A stretch of DNA of 64,000 nt from Candidatus Hinthialibacter antarcticus (GTDB lineage: Bacteria > Hinthialibacterota > Hinthialibacteria > Hinthialibacterales > Hinthialibacteraceae): NCBI GenBank assembly GCA_030765645.1, contig JAVCCE010000031.1:1-64000 (forward strand). The letters run 5' to 3'. Of the stretch, positions 16,581-24,508 are shown one piece after another. Positions within the stretch are counted from its first letter, which is position 1. Each line of letters begins with the position of its first letter. Position numbers and translations under genes: made by a program. The notes below the pieces were generated by a model. It saw nothing but the letters and a program-made list of their open reading frames with translations. It had not been told where the DNA came from and did no database searches.

Positions 16581-17114
16581 ATGAATCCAACCTTAGCGAA
16601 ATCGATCCATGACGTTTCCAATATACGAGGGACGTTTACGCTTCGTTCCGGCGCCGTCAGCAATGAATATTTTGACAAATATTTGTTTGAAGCCGATCCA
16701 GTATTGCTGAAAGCCATTGGAGAAGAAATGAAATCAATGCTCCCGCAGAATATTGACGCTCTAGCCGGGTTAGAAATGGGCGGAATCCCCATCGCAACCC
16801 TGTTGTCGCAATTAACCGGGATTCCCTGCGTGTTCGTCCGCAAAGAAGCCAAAAAATATGGTACGTGTAAATTAGCTGAAGGCGGCGACATCGACGGAAA
16901 AAAACTGGTTATAATCGAAGATGTGGTCACCTCCGGCGGTCAGATTCTGCTTTCGTCCAAGGATTTACGCGACCGGGGCGCGATCATTGAAGATGTGTTG
17001 TGCGTCATTGACCGGGAAGCGGGAGGCCGGGGAAATTTAAAAAAAGACGGCCTGGAACTGCACCCTTTGTTTACCATGACTCAATTAAAGAACGCTGCAA
17101 CAACAGCGATTTAA
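16581..17114 (+). CDS. pyrE: Orotate phosphoribosyltransferase
   Basis: Joins orotate and PRPP to make orotidine 5'-phosphate in pyrimidine synthesis. A 177-residue protein with the PRPP motif VIIEDVVTSGGQI (about 111-123), the family block LAGLEMGGIPIATLLSQ and the flexible loop lysines in FVRKEAKKYGTCK. The ATG at 16581 is chosen over the TTG three bases upstream because GGGAGAG sits seven bases before it. It stands alone, away from other pyr genes. Orotate specificity is inferred from overall family resemblance. Confidence 0.88.
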   Translation: MNPTLAKSIHDVSNIRGTFTLRSGAVSNEYFDKYLFEADPVLLKAIGEEMKSMLPQNIDALAGLEMGGIPIATLLSQLTGIPCVFVRKEAKKYGTCKLAEGGDIDGKKLVIIEDVVTSGGQILLSSKDLRDRGAIIEDVLCVIDREAGGRGNLKKDGLELHPLFTMTQLKNAATTAI

Positions 17115-17234
17115 CGCCATTCACCTTGAGGATTTTTAAAAACCTGAGAAGATTGAACAGGGAGACGTTGCGCCCCAGCCAAAACTCAATTTGCAACGAT
17201 AACCATTTACAAAACATATAGGAAGGAAAGAAAC

Positions 17235-17963
17235 ATGAGCAAAACTACCCGTACGTTATTCACCCTGATTGTTGCGCTTGGCGCGACCTTGTGGTTCGCC
17301 GCCTGCTCTCCGCAGCCCAGCGAAACCGCCAAAGAAGACCCCGCCCCAAAAGAAGAAGTCGCTCAAGCCCCAGCCGAAACAGAAGCGGAGTCTTCTGAAC
17401 CTGCTGAAGAAGCCTCAAGCGAGCCCGCCGCTGGCGCGATCGCATTTGAAAGCGAAGATTGGGACGATTGGTTCCAAGACAAAGCCATCTGGGTCGGTTC
17501 AATGAAAGAATTTGACCTACGCACCGACAAACGCGCAATAACCGAAGGCCTCGTAAGTTTGAAAGCCAACGCCAAAGCAGGCGATGGCCGTATTCGCGAC
17601 CTTTACCTGGCGCGCCATTTCACAGACTTGACCCCAGGCAAAACGTACGATATCACATTAGACTATCGTTTTGATATCGACAAACCCGATCAAAACTACA
17701 TCCAATTCGCCGTTGCGTCGGGCGATCATGCCGACCAAAAAGCCATTGCAAATGTAGAAGATTACCCGGACCGTCCAGTTCCTACGACTAAACAAGTAGA
17801 CCAGACGACATTGGGCACCGAAGAATTTCATCCACTTGAAGTCAGCCATACATTGGCCGAAGGCGAATCAGATATGACGCTCATGATGATTGTCCGTTTC
17901 CAAGCCAAAAGCCGCCGCAAAAACTACTTCTACATGGACAACCTGCAACTCATTGAAAAGTAA
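17235..17963 (+). CDS. Secreted lipoprotein with acidic linker and beta-rich C-terminal domain
   Basis: A 242-residue predicted lipoprotein. The signal peptide ends in a lipobox (WFAAC, Cys at about 25), then comes a low-complexity Pro/Glu/Ala linker (about 28-72) that would hold the domain off the membrane. The remaining 165 residues look like a jelly-roll or carbohydrate-binding-type beta-sandwich (LTPGKTYDITLDYRFDI ... KNYFYMDNLQLIEK), whose final NYFYMDNLQL strand is typical of such folds. No enzyme motif is seen. Strong Shine-Dalgarno (AGGAAGG) and a downstream terminator indicate a single-gene unit. Confidence 0.75.
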   Translation: MSKTTRTLFTLIVALGATLWFAACSPQPSETAKEDPAPKEEVAQAPAETEAESSEPAEEASSEPAAGAIAFESEDWDDWFQDKAIWVGSMKEFDLRTDKRAITEGLVSLKANAKAGDGRIRDLYLARHFTDLTPGKTYDITLDYRFDIDKPDQNYIQFAVASGDHADQKAIANVEDYPDRPVPTTKQVDQTTLGTEEFHPLEVSHTLAEGESDMTLMMIVRFQAKSRRKNYFYMDNLQLIEK

Positions 17964-17988
17964 ACGAACGGCGTTCTAATCAAGAACC

Positions 17989-18026
17989 AAAAGGCCCCGA
18001 TTGCTTTAAGCGACCGGGGCCTTTTC
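17989..18026. terminator. Bidirectional rho-independent terminator
   Basis: AAAAGGCCCCG and CGGGGCCTTTT form a strong G-C stem around a 14-base loop, flanked by A- and T-runs. It lies between the convergent lipoprotein gene and purU and can serve both. Confidence 0.88.
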
Positions 18027-18050
18027 TTAGCCTAGAAACTCGAACGTATT

Positions 18051-18914
18051 TTATTCAAATACAATGGTCTTGTTTCCATGTACGAGAATACGGTCTTCGA
18101 GGTGCCATTTCACGGCCCGCGCCAATGCCTGGCGTTCAAGGTTGCGCCCCAATTCCCGCAGATCATTTACGCTATGGCGATGAGAGACCCGCGCAACGTC
18201 CTGTTCAATGATAGGCCCGGCGTCGAGTTGCTCGGTCGCATAATGCGCAGTGGCGCCAATAAGTTTGACGCCCCGTTCGTACGCTTGGCGGTAAGGGTTC
18301 GCGCCAACGAATGCGGGAAGAAATGAATGATGAATATTAATAATCTTATAAGGATAATTGGAAATAAAGGAACCCGTCAAAATTTGCATATACCGGGCAA
18401 GAATGACGAGATCGGTCTTACCTTCAAGCAACCCAAGAATGGTTTCTTCATCTTTGTCTTTGGTCTCTTTCGAGACAGTCACGTGATGATAAGGGATATC
18501 AAATGCCTCAACGTCTTTTCTCAAGTCAGGATGGTTGCTGATGACTTGCGCCATATCGGCTTGAAGCCTCCCCTGCCTCCATTGCCACAACAGTTCCAAT
18601 AAACAGTGGTCAACTTTTGAAGCCAAAATCGCCACCCGCTTGAGCGGTGTCGCATAGCTGATGCGCCAATCCATCTTGAAGCGCTCGGCGACGCCATCAG
18701 CAAACGCTTGTTCTAAAGCCGGTTTTGACAAATCGAGGTGCGGCGTTTGGAATTCCAGGCGCATAAAAAACTCGCCGCCTACCGGGTCGGTCGAATGTTG
18801 GTCCAGTTGGGTGATGTTTACGCCGTGCGAATACAAAAAATTGGTCACAGAGGCAACAATTCCAGGGCGATCAGCGCAGTTGATTAACAGTCGGGCGGTT
18901 TCATCCACAATCAT
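18051..18914 (-). CDS. purU: Formyltetrahydrofolate deformylase
   Basis: Hydrolyses 10-formyltetrahydrofolate to formate and tetrahydrofolate, balancing one-carbon units and supplying formate for purine synthesis. It has 287 residues, the normal length. The N-terminal ACT domain (LLINCADRPGIVASVTNFLY) is followed by the formyltransferase-fold catalytic domain with YMQILTGSF, the active-site INIHHSFLPAF and GATAHYATEQLDAGPIIEQD. Asn, His and Asp catalytic positions all appear present. It is monocistronic, ending at the shared terminator. Confidence 0.95.
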   Translation of the reverse strand: MIVDETARLLINCADRPGIVASVTNFLYSHGVNITQLDQHSTDPVGGEFFMRLEFQTPHLDLSKPALEQAFADGVAERFKMDWRISYATPLKRVAILASKVDHCLLELLWQWRQGRLQADMAQVISNHPDLRKDVEAFDIPYHHVTVSKETKDKDEETILGLLEGKTDLVILARYMQILTGSFISNYPYKIINIHHSFLPAFVGANPYRQAYERGVKLIGATAHYATEQLDAGPIIEQDVARVSHRHSVNDLRELGRNLERQALARAVKWHLEDRILVHGNKTIVFE

Positions 18915-19061
18915 TCTCCCCAGAAGGCGTTTTAAGTGCTTATATCATGCTCTTTTTTCTTGAGAAATCCATATCAATAGATAGAGACATCTTAAAATGA
19001 TTGCTTTAAGATAATATTTCGATACGATTAAATAAAGAATCGTTGATAAGAACCTGATAGA

Positions 19062-19091
19062 TACAACTGTTTGTACAAACTATGATATAAT
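19062..19091 (+). promoter_or_regulatory. Promoter with a perfect operator-like palindrome in its spacer
   Basis: A consensus -10 TATAAT lies at 19086-19091. The 12-base perfect palindrome GTTTGTACAAAC (19069-19080) fills most of the -35/-10 spacer. The -35 (TACAAC, 19062-19067, 18-base spacing) is poor. This layout suggests a regulator-controlled promoter for the ORFan gene at 19143. Confidence 0.5.
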
Positions 19092-19142
19092 GTAATTTCA
19101 TTCGTAGGGAATGGAACATTATATTCTATTTTTTGATCTCTT

Positions 19143-20072
19143 ATGACAGATACGCTGACAGAGCACATTAAAGAAGAACTAATCGAGCAGTACGTCAAAC
19201 AACACCCTGGCGTATCCAAAAGCGATGTCGTAACCAAATGCCAAAATGGCGTTCTCGTAACCGATTCAGTCGCCAACCTGATGCAAGACATCCAATCGCG
19301 TAATAAAGTCAAATCCGCCGCAAAATCAAACCAGCAAACCATTAATGAGCACATCAATGAGTACCTTTGCGTTGAGCCGGACCAGCGATACAAAAACTGC
19401 CAGCAATCCGTCGGACAATCGAAAAAGCTAATCGACTTTCTATTTAATTCCACTCAAATGCCGTTTGGCCTCTTAGAAAAACGAGGAGCAGTCGATTTTC
19501 TAAAAAAGAGAGAATTGCAATGCGCAGGCGCGGCGCGGGAAATTATCCACAGTCGAAAAAAACTTGCGGAGTTGATGGAATCAAACGAATTCGCCCAGTC
19601 GCTGCTCAAGACGCTTGTTACGCAATACCTTCACGGCGGCGCCGAGCAGCTCAAGTCGCAGGTTTCGATCTATAACAAAGAAGTAGAACTTGGGAATTTT
19701 TACGTTGAAAAAACCAAGTACCTCATAAAAAAATCCGTCGATATCCTCAAAGACAACACCGACAAAAAAACCCGTCTGCTGGTTCGTGACGTTTATTCGT
19801 TTTTGGTAAAAAGCGAAGTCTCGAAAATGGATTTGTCAAAACTAGACCAGGGCCAGCTCAACAGCGCCTTGGAGAAATATGAAAATAACTTAGGCATCCG
19901 CGCAAAACAAGCGCAAGGCGTACAGATGGTGGTCGATATCATCGAAGCAATATTAAAGGAACTCGAAGACAAAGAGGCCGCCGCCAAAGCCGCAAAGAAA
20001 GAAAAAAAACCAGCAAGCGGCGGCAACCGCATGGCCTTCGCCAAAAAACTCATGGGCAAATTCGGGTTTTAG
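19143..20072 (+). CDS. Uncharacterised all-helical cytosolic protein (ORFan)
   Basis: No family recognised. 309 residues, no signal peptide or membrane segment, almost entirely predicted helical and charged. Possible layout: an N-terminal helical block (1-70, LTEHIKEELIEQYVKQHPG), a middle block with three Cys (about 79, 87 and 122: YLCVE, NCQQS, LQCAG), a long coiled-coil-like stretch (185-275), then a Lys/Ala-rich tail (KEAAAKAAKKEKKPASGG) ending in the hydrophobic-basic RMAFAKKLMGKFGF, which could be an interaction or membrane-touching helix. No clear Shine-Dalgarno lies before the ATG, although an operator-bearing promoter lies upstream. Length, codon usage and promoter support a real gene. 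Function unknown; a structural or scaffold role is only a guess. Confidence 0.7.
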   Translation: MTDTLTEHIKEELIEQYVKQHPGVSKSDVVTKCQNGVLVTDSVANLMQDIQSRNKVKSAAKSNQQTINEHINEYLCVEPDQRYKNCQQSVGQSKKLIDFLFNSTQMPFGLLEKRGAVDFLKKRELQCAGAAREIIHSRKKLAELMESNEFAQSLLKTLVTQYLHGGAEQLKSQVSIYNKEVELGNFYVEKTKYLIKKSVDILKDNTDKKTRLLVRDVYSFLVKSEVSKMDLSKLDQGQLNSALEKYENNLGIRAKQAQGVQMVVDIIEAILKELEDKEAAAKAAKKEKKPASGGNRMAFAKKLMGKFGF

Positions 20073-20117
20073 TTTGTTTGTTTTCCCGAAATAAAAAACA
20101 ATTTGAAAAATCAGTAA

Positions 20118-21989
20118 TTACGCTGCGTCGGGTTCGCGTTGTTGTTTGAGAACGTGCACCCATAACACCGTCATGTCGGCGGGGAAAATGCCCGGAATAC
20201 GCGCCGCCTGCCCAATGGTCGCAGGTTGGACGCGCTTGAACTTCTCGCGGGCTTCGTTACGCATCCCATTTACTTTGTCATAGTTAAAATCGACCGGGAT
20301 ACGGCGGCGTTCTGATTTGCTTTCTTCTTCGATGACCTTCAGCTGGCGCTCGATATATCCCTGATACTTGGTCTCGATTTCAACTTGCTCCAACACGCGT
20401 GGATGATAGCGCTTTGCGTCAACACCAAAACACTCAATGTATTCGGCCTTCATCGGAGCACGGCGTAGAATTTGTTCTAACGGCGCGGGGTGTGAAAATT
20501 CACCCAAACCAAGATCAGCAAATATATTTTTGACCGCCTCGGTGGGCGTCACGATGCGTTTTTGCAGTTCCAGCCGAAGCGCGGCGATATCCCGTTTCCA
20601 GCCCTCGACCTCGTCCTTCCATTCGCGTGGATTCAGCCCCAATTGATAGCCGTGTTCCATCAAGCGAAAGTCGGCGTTGTCTTGGCGCAGCAACAAGCGA
20701 TGCTCCGCCGATGCGGTAAACAAGCGGTATGGCTCTTCGCAGCCTTTGGTGACGAGGTCGTCAACCAACACGCCGATATAGGCTTCGTCGCGGCGCAGAA
20801 TAAACGGCGTCTCGCCTTTGACCTTCAGCGCCGCGTTGATTCCCGCCATTAGGCCTTGCGCGGCGGCCTCTTCATAACCGGAGGTGCCGTTGAGTTGCCC
20901 CGCCATGAATAAACCTTCGAGGTGTTTGCTTTCCATCCAGGGGAACAGGTCTTGCGGATTGGAAAAGAAATATTCAACAGCGTAACCGGGTTTGAGAATT
21001 TTAGCGTTTTCCAAACCGGGGATAGTTTGAATAAATTTTTCCTGCACATCGACTGGCAGGCTGGTCGAGATTCCATTGGGATAGACAACGTTGCAATCAA
21101 CGCCTTCCGGTTCGATAAACACTTGGTGTGAATTTTTGTCAGGGAACTTTTTGATCTTGTCTTCAATCGAAGGGCAATAGCGCGGCCCCACGCCTTTGAT
21201 CTTACCGGAATACAACGGCGAACGGTCAAGCCCGCCGACAATGGCTTCGTGCGTTTTCTCGTTGGTGCGGGTGATATAGCATTGGATTTTATTCTGCACC
21301 TGGACTTCGGGATGATATGAAAACGCCTTGGGTGGTTCATCGCCAGGTTGGACTTCAAGATTGGTAAGATCAATTGAACTCTGCTCAAGCCGGGCGGGCG
21401 TGCCGGTTTTAAGGCGACCGAGATTGAAACCCAACCCGGTCATGCAGTCAGCGAGAATTTGCGACGGGCTTTCGTCAATACGCCCTCCAGCGACTTGCTC
21501 CATACCGAAGTGCATAATGCCGCCGAGGAACGTACCCGGCGTAAGGACGACCGTCTTGCCGTAAAGCGCATTGCCGTTGCGATCAGCGACGCCGCGAAGT
21601 TTGCCGCTTTCGACGACCAGCTGGCATCCTTCGCCGGAAAGCAAATCAAGATTCGGCGTATGCTTCAAGCGCTCGACCATAACCTGGCTGTAACCATCGC
21701 GGTCTGACTGCGCGCGCGGCGAACGTACGGCGGGGCCTTTAGAGGCATTCAGCATCTTGAAGTGAATGCCGGAACGGTCAGCGATATGCCCCATGATACC
21801 GCCCAAGGCGTCGATCTCACGCACCAGTTGTCCCTTGGCGACGCCGCCGATGGCTGGGTTGCAAGACATTTTCGCCAGCGCATTCACGTCGAACGATAGC
21901 AGCGCCGTCTTGGCGCCCATGCGCGCCGCTGCTGACGCGGCTTCGCATCCGGCGTGTCCACCGCCGACAACGATTACATCGTAATCCAT
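20118..21989 (-). CDS. mnmG: tRNA uridine-34 carboxymethylaminomethyl modification enzyme, FAD subunit
   Basis: With MnmE, installs the cmnm5 group on U34 of tRNAs reading NNA/NNG codons. A 623-residue FAD protein of standard length. N-terminal dinucleotide motif VVGGGHAGCEAASAAARMG; signature segments SCNPAIGGVAKGQLVREIDALGG, RLKTGTPARLEQSSID and GYEEAAAQGLMAGINAAL; the C-terminal helical region that binds MnmE and tRNA is complete. mnmE and rsmG, frequent neighbours elsewhere, are not adjacent here. The GidA family assignment is unambiguous. Confidence 0.97.
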   Translation of the reverse strand: MDYDVIVVGGGHAGCEAASAAARMGAKTALLSFDVNALAKMSCNPAIGGVAKGQLVREIDALGGIMGHIADRSGIHFKMLNASKGPAVRSPRAQSDRDGYSQVMVERLKHTPNLDLLSGEGCQLVVESGKLRGVADRNGNALYGKTVVLTPGTFLGGIMHFGMEQVAGGRIDESPSQILADCMTGLGFNLGRLKTGTPARLEQSSIDLTNLEVQPGDEPPKAFSYHPEVQVQNKIQCYITRTNEKTHEAIVGGLDRSPLYSGKIKGVGPRYCPSIEDKIKKFPDKNSHQVFIEPEGVDCNVVYPNGISTSLPVDVQEKFIQTIPGLENAKILKPGYAVEYFFSNPQDLFPWMESKHLEGLFMAGQLNGTSGYEEAAAQGLMAGINAALKVKGETPFILRRDEAYIGVLVDDLVTKGCEEPYRLFTASAEHRLLLRQDNADFRLMEHGYQLGLNPREWKDEVEGWKRDIAALRLELQKRIVTPTEAVKNIFADLGLGEFSHPAPLEQILRRAPMKAEYIECFGVDAKRYHPRVLEQVEIETKYQGYIERQLKVIEEESKSERRRIPVDFNYDKVNGMRNEAREKFKRVQPATIGQAARIPGIFPADMTVLWVHVLKQQREPDAA

Positions 21990-22037
21990 CAGGTAACGAC
22001 TCCAAATTATAGTTCAACGAGATAGCGTAGCACCAAA

Positions 22038-22065
22038 ACGGCCGCAATGAATTGCGGCCGTCAGT
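22038..22065 (-). terminator. Rho-independent terminator after the secreted hypothetical
   Basis: Perfect 11-base stem ACGGCCGCAAT/ATTGCGGCCGT (22038-22048, 22051-22061). On the minus strand the stem runs into TTTT, so it ends the gene at 22096-22674 and separates it from mnmG. Confidence 0.75.
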
Positions 22066-22095
22066 CAATATTTGCATGTTGATTTGGCTAAACGT

Positions 22096-22674
22096 CTATT
22101 TGTCTGCGATCGGCAACGGGCGCGTCTTGATGACAATGTTGCGCATTTTAGTGTTGTCGTTGCGCAGAACGATTTGCGATTCGCGCTCGAATACGATCAC
22201 AGGGACGTTGCTATAAACCAGGTAATGGTTATCCGGCATGATGAACTCAAAGGTGTGACTGGTTTCATACGCAAAAAACGTGCGCCCGGCATTGTCTTCC
22301 CCAATTTCTGCAGAAGGCGCGTTCAAGCGTACGCGGATACGTAGTTGCTTTTTGCTATTCCTTGGAACCGGCTTGGTATACATGATCCTGAGTTGAGGGT
22401 TATTGTTCACTTGGACGCGTTTGATTTCGTAGTTCAGTTCTTCCTGCGTACTCATATCAAACACAGACAAAACTTCAAGGTCGCCCTGTGTGTCGTCATG
22501 GATAAAACCGCCGCTGGGGAACAAGAAGACTTGGTTGCCTGTCAATGCGTCTTCAACGTCGTAAGTCAATTCGACTGCGCGGGACGCGACGTCGACGACT
22601 TCGTAGGTTACATTGGCTTGCGCCGTAATGGCAAACAGCAAAGCAATGATGGGTATTAAACGCATGCAATTCAT
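22096..22674 (-). CDS. Secreted beta-rich protein of unknown function
   Basis: 192 residues with a cleavable signal peptide (MNCMRLIPIIALLFAITAQA). The ATG at 22674 is chosen because GGAGG stands six bases upstream; an in-frame start ten codons earlier lacks this. The mature part is Val/Thr-rich and beta-patterned, with LRIRVRLNAPSAEIGEDNAGRTFFAYETSHTF and an ending rich in Arg/Asn. It resembles the all-beta periplasmic domains of surface-associated proteins, but no family was recognised. A terminator follows. Confidence 0.72.
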   Translation of the reverse strand: MNCMRLIPIIALLFAITAQANVTYEVVDVASRAVELTYDVEDALTGNQVFLFPSGGFIHDDTQGDLEVLSVFDMSTQEELNYEIKRVQVNNNPQLRIMYTKPVPRNSKKQLRIRVRLNAPSAEIGEDNAGRTFFAYETSHTFEFIMPDNHYLVYSNVPVIVFERESQIVLRNDNTKMRNIVIKTRPLPIADK

Positions 22675-22846
22675 TTTCAGCCTCCAAATAATTTCGTTAA
22701 CCATAGTTTATCGTTGTTTGAGGCCGTTTGCCTAATGGAAATAAATGTTAGTTTTACTACCCCGGTCATTCTTGACCTAGCAAGGCTCGTATGATGAAGT
22801 GGTTTTATCATGTTATAGCATTTCAATATGGAATGAAGGAAAGACG

Positions 22847-23938
22847 ATGAACGACGCGCCGGCTCCCAAAGCCACTCAACGCCTGACCAGCTTAGACGCC
22901 TATCGCGGCGCCATTATGATTTCCCTGATCTCAGTTGGATTCGGATTTCACACCGCGTTTGCAAATCATCCTTTCCTGGGCTTTCTGTCGCGCCATACCG
23001 AACACGTCCCCTGGCAAGGCTTCGTCTATTGGGACCTCATCCAGCCCGCTTTCATGTTCATGGTCGGCGTCGCCATGCCCTTCGCCTACGCCAAGCGGCT
23101 ATCGATGGGAGACTCGCATAACAAAATCCTTTTTCACGCTTTCCGGCGAAGCATCAACCTGTTTCTTGTCGCCGCTGTGTTTTCTTCCATCCACGCGGGA
23201 ACCCCGACTTATACCCTGGTCAATGTGTTGCCGCAAATCGCCTTCGGTTACATGGCGACGATGTTCGTTCTGCATAAAAGTTTCCGCTTCCAAGGCGCGG
23301 TCGCGTTGCTCATTCTGTTTGTTTATGGAACCGCTTGGGCGCTGTACCCGTATTGCGGCGAAGGCGGCCCCTGGGCGATGAGTTATGAAAACATGGGCGG
23401 CGATTTTGACTTGTGGGCGATGGGTCGACATAACTCCGGCTATTGGATGTCGCTCAATGCCATTCCATCGGCATCGACCATCATCGCCGGGGCCATGTGC
23501 GGAAAACTCCTGGCGAGCAACCAGTCTCACGCCAAAGTGATGAAAATCTTCGCCGCATCTTCCATCGCGCTGATCGTTGCGGGGCTTATCCTCAGTCTAT
23601 GGGTTCCGATTATCAAGCGGATTCTCAGCCCGTCGTTTGCGCTGTATTCAACGGGATGGTCGATTTTGTTTTTGATGGTTTTTTATTGGATAATTGATGT
23701 CTTGGGATACAAGAAGTGGACGTTCTTCCTGATCGTGATCGGAATGAATTCCATCGCGGCGTATGTGGTCTTTCAATTGTTCCGTGGGTGGATTGACAAT
23801 TCCATCATGGTATTCAGCCGCCCGGTGATTGACGCACTTGGCATTTACGGCGACGTGCTGCAGGCGTTTCTGGTCCTCGCCGCCCAATGGTACATCTTCT
23901 ATTTCTTCTATCAGAAAAAAGTGTTCTTTAAGGTGTGA
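22847..23938 (+). CDS. Multi-pass acyltransferase-like protein (DUF5009 / HGSNAT-type)
   Basis: A 363-residue inner-membrane protein with about ten hydrophobic segments. The opening RLTSLDAYRGAIMISLISVGFGFH matches the heparan-alpha-glucosaminide N-acetyltransferase-like / DUF5009 group, which carries an Arg-Gly pair at the first membrane helix and a conserved region like WDLIQPAFMFMVGVAMPFAYA. Such proteins move acetyl groups across membranes onto amino sugars in characterised relatives; the substrate here is unknown. ATG 22847 is preferred because AAGGAAAG lies just upstream; a further in-frame start at 22799 would add 16 implausible residues. Confidence 0.82.
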   Translation: MNDAPAPKATQRLTSLDAYRGAIMISLISVGFGFHTAFANHPFLGFLSRHTEHVPWQGFVYWDLIQPAFMFMVGVAMPFAYAKRLSMGDSHNKILFHAFRRSINLFLVAAVFSSIHAGTPTYTLVNVLPQIAFGYMATMFVLHKSFRFQGAVALLILFVYGTAWALYPYCGEGGPWAMSYENMGGDFDLWAMGRHNSGYWMSLNAIPSASTIIAGAMCGKLLASNQSHAKVMKIFAASSIALIVAGLILSLWVPIIKRILSPSFALYSTGWSILFLMVFYWIIDVLGYKKWTFFLIVIGMNSIAAYVVFQLFRGWIDNSIMVFSRPVIDALGIYGDVLQAFLVLAAQWYIFYFFYQKKVFFKV

Positions 23939-23962
23939 TATTTTCAGGTGCGTTTATATTTC

Positions 23963-24045
23963 GTGTCATTGCGAGCGAAGCGAAGCAATCTCGGTTTTCG
24001 ACGCGTGAGATTGCTTCGGTCGCTTACGCTCCCTCGCAATGACAC
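23963..24045. repeat. Dispersed long palindrome, copy A
   Basis: Outer arms GTGTCATTGCGAG (23963-23975) and CTCGCAATGACAC (24033-24045) are perfectly complementary, and inner arms GAAGCAATCTC / GAGATTGCTTC also pair, giving an 83-base near-perfect hairpin. A second, more diverged copy lies at 33620-33703. Similar CATTGCGAGCGAAGC palindromes recur in many bacterial genomes. Confidence 0.85.
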
Positions 24046-24251
24046 AGACGAACAGATTTATATTGATCTTGGGGGAGGGAGGTTGCGCAGCCTGCCCCGT
24101 AGGGTGAAATGAATGCAATGAATTCCACTGATGGATTTTGATAACCGATTCAAGGGCTGCCCGCTTCGCGGCCTTGGCTCACCACCCAGCCCAGCCGTTG
24201 ACTTTACTTATCAAAATTATGAGTTGTTCTTTTTTATAATGTGTAATCTGG

Positions 24252-24280
24252 TTGTAATCTGGAAAAAGTAGTGATAATAT
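24252..24280 (+). promoter_or_regulatory. Promoter-like sequence ahead of the tRNA-like gene
   Basis: TTGTAA (24252-24257) and TAATAT (24275-24280) are 17 bases apart and end 18 bases before the tRNA-like 5' end. The -35 overlaps a tandem repeat of TGTAATCTGG. Modest match only. Confidence 0.35.
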
Positions 24281-24297
24281 TTTTTCATGGATATATT

Positions 24298-24380
24298 CAC
24301 GGTGTGGCGGAATTGGTATACGCACCGAACTAGAAACTCGGCGATCTTTGATCTTGTGGGTTCGAATCCCACCACCGAAA
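24298..24380 (+). tRNA. Leu-type class II tRNA-like sequence with AGA in the anticodon position
   Basis: An 83-base sequence folding as a class II tRNA: D arm GCG...CGC with a Leu-style GAATTGGTATA loop, an anticodon stem with four pairs, a variable arm GATC-TTT-GATC, T arm GTGGG-TTCGAAT-CCCAC and discriminator A. Two features are abnormal. The acceptor (CACGGTG with CACCGAA) lacks pairs 1-72 and 2-71, and the loop CTAGAAA places AGA at positions 34-36, with an A31-C39 mismatch. AGA would read the serine codon UCU, yet the body is leucine-type. No CCA is encoded. It is either a decayed tRNA-Leu copy or an unusual tRNA. Confidence 0.5.
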
Positions 24381-24508
24381 ATAAAGCGGATTTAAACTGC
24401 AATCCGTTTTACCATATAAATACTTATTCCCATTCAGAAAGATTATGCGAAATTGCATCCAATTTATTTCCATTCCTCATGCCTGTGTGGACACAGGCGC
24501 TCCATTTT

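Larger units (their letters stand above)
23939..24508. other. Repeat-rich intergenic gap
   Basis: 570 bases without a protein gene. Contents: an 83-base dispersed palindrome (23963-24045), a segment at 24093-24125 resembling widely scattered GTAGGGTG-type repeats, a tandem copy of TGTAATCTGG (24242-24251, 24253-24262), a promoter-like pair and a Leu-type tRNA-like sequence (24298-24380). Confidence 0.65.
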
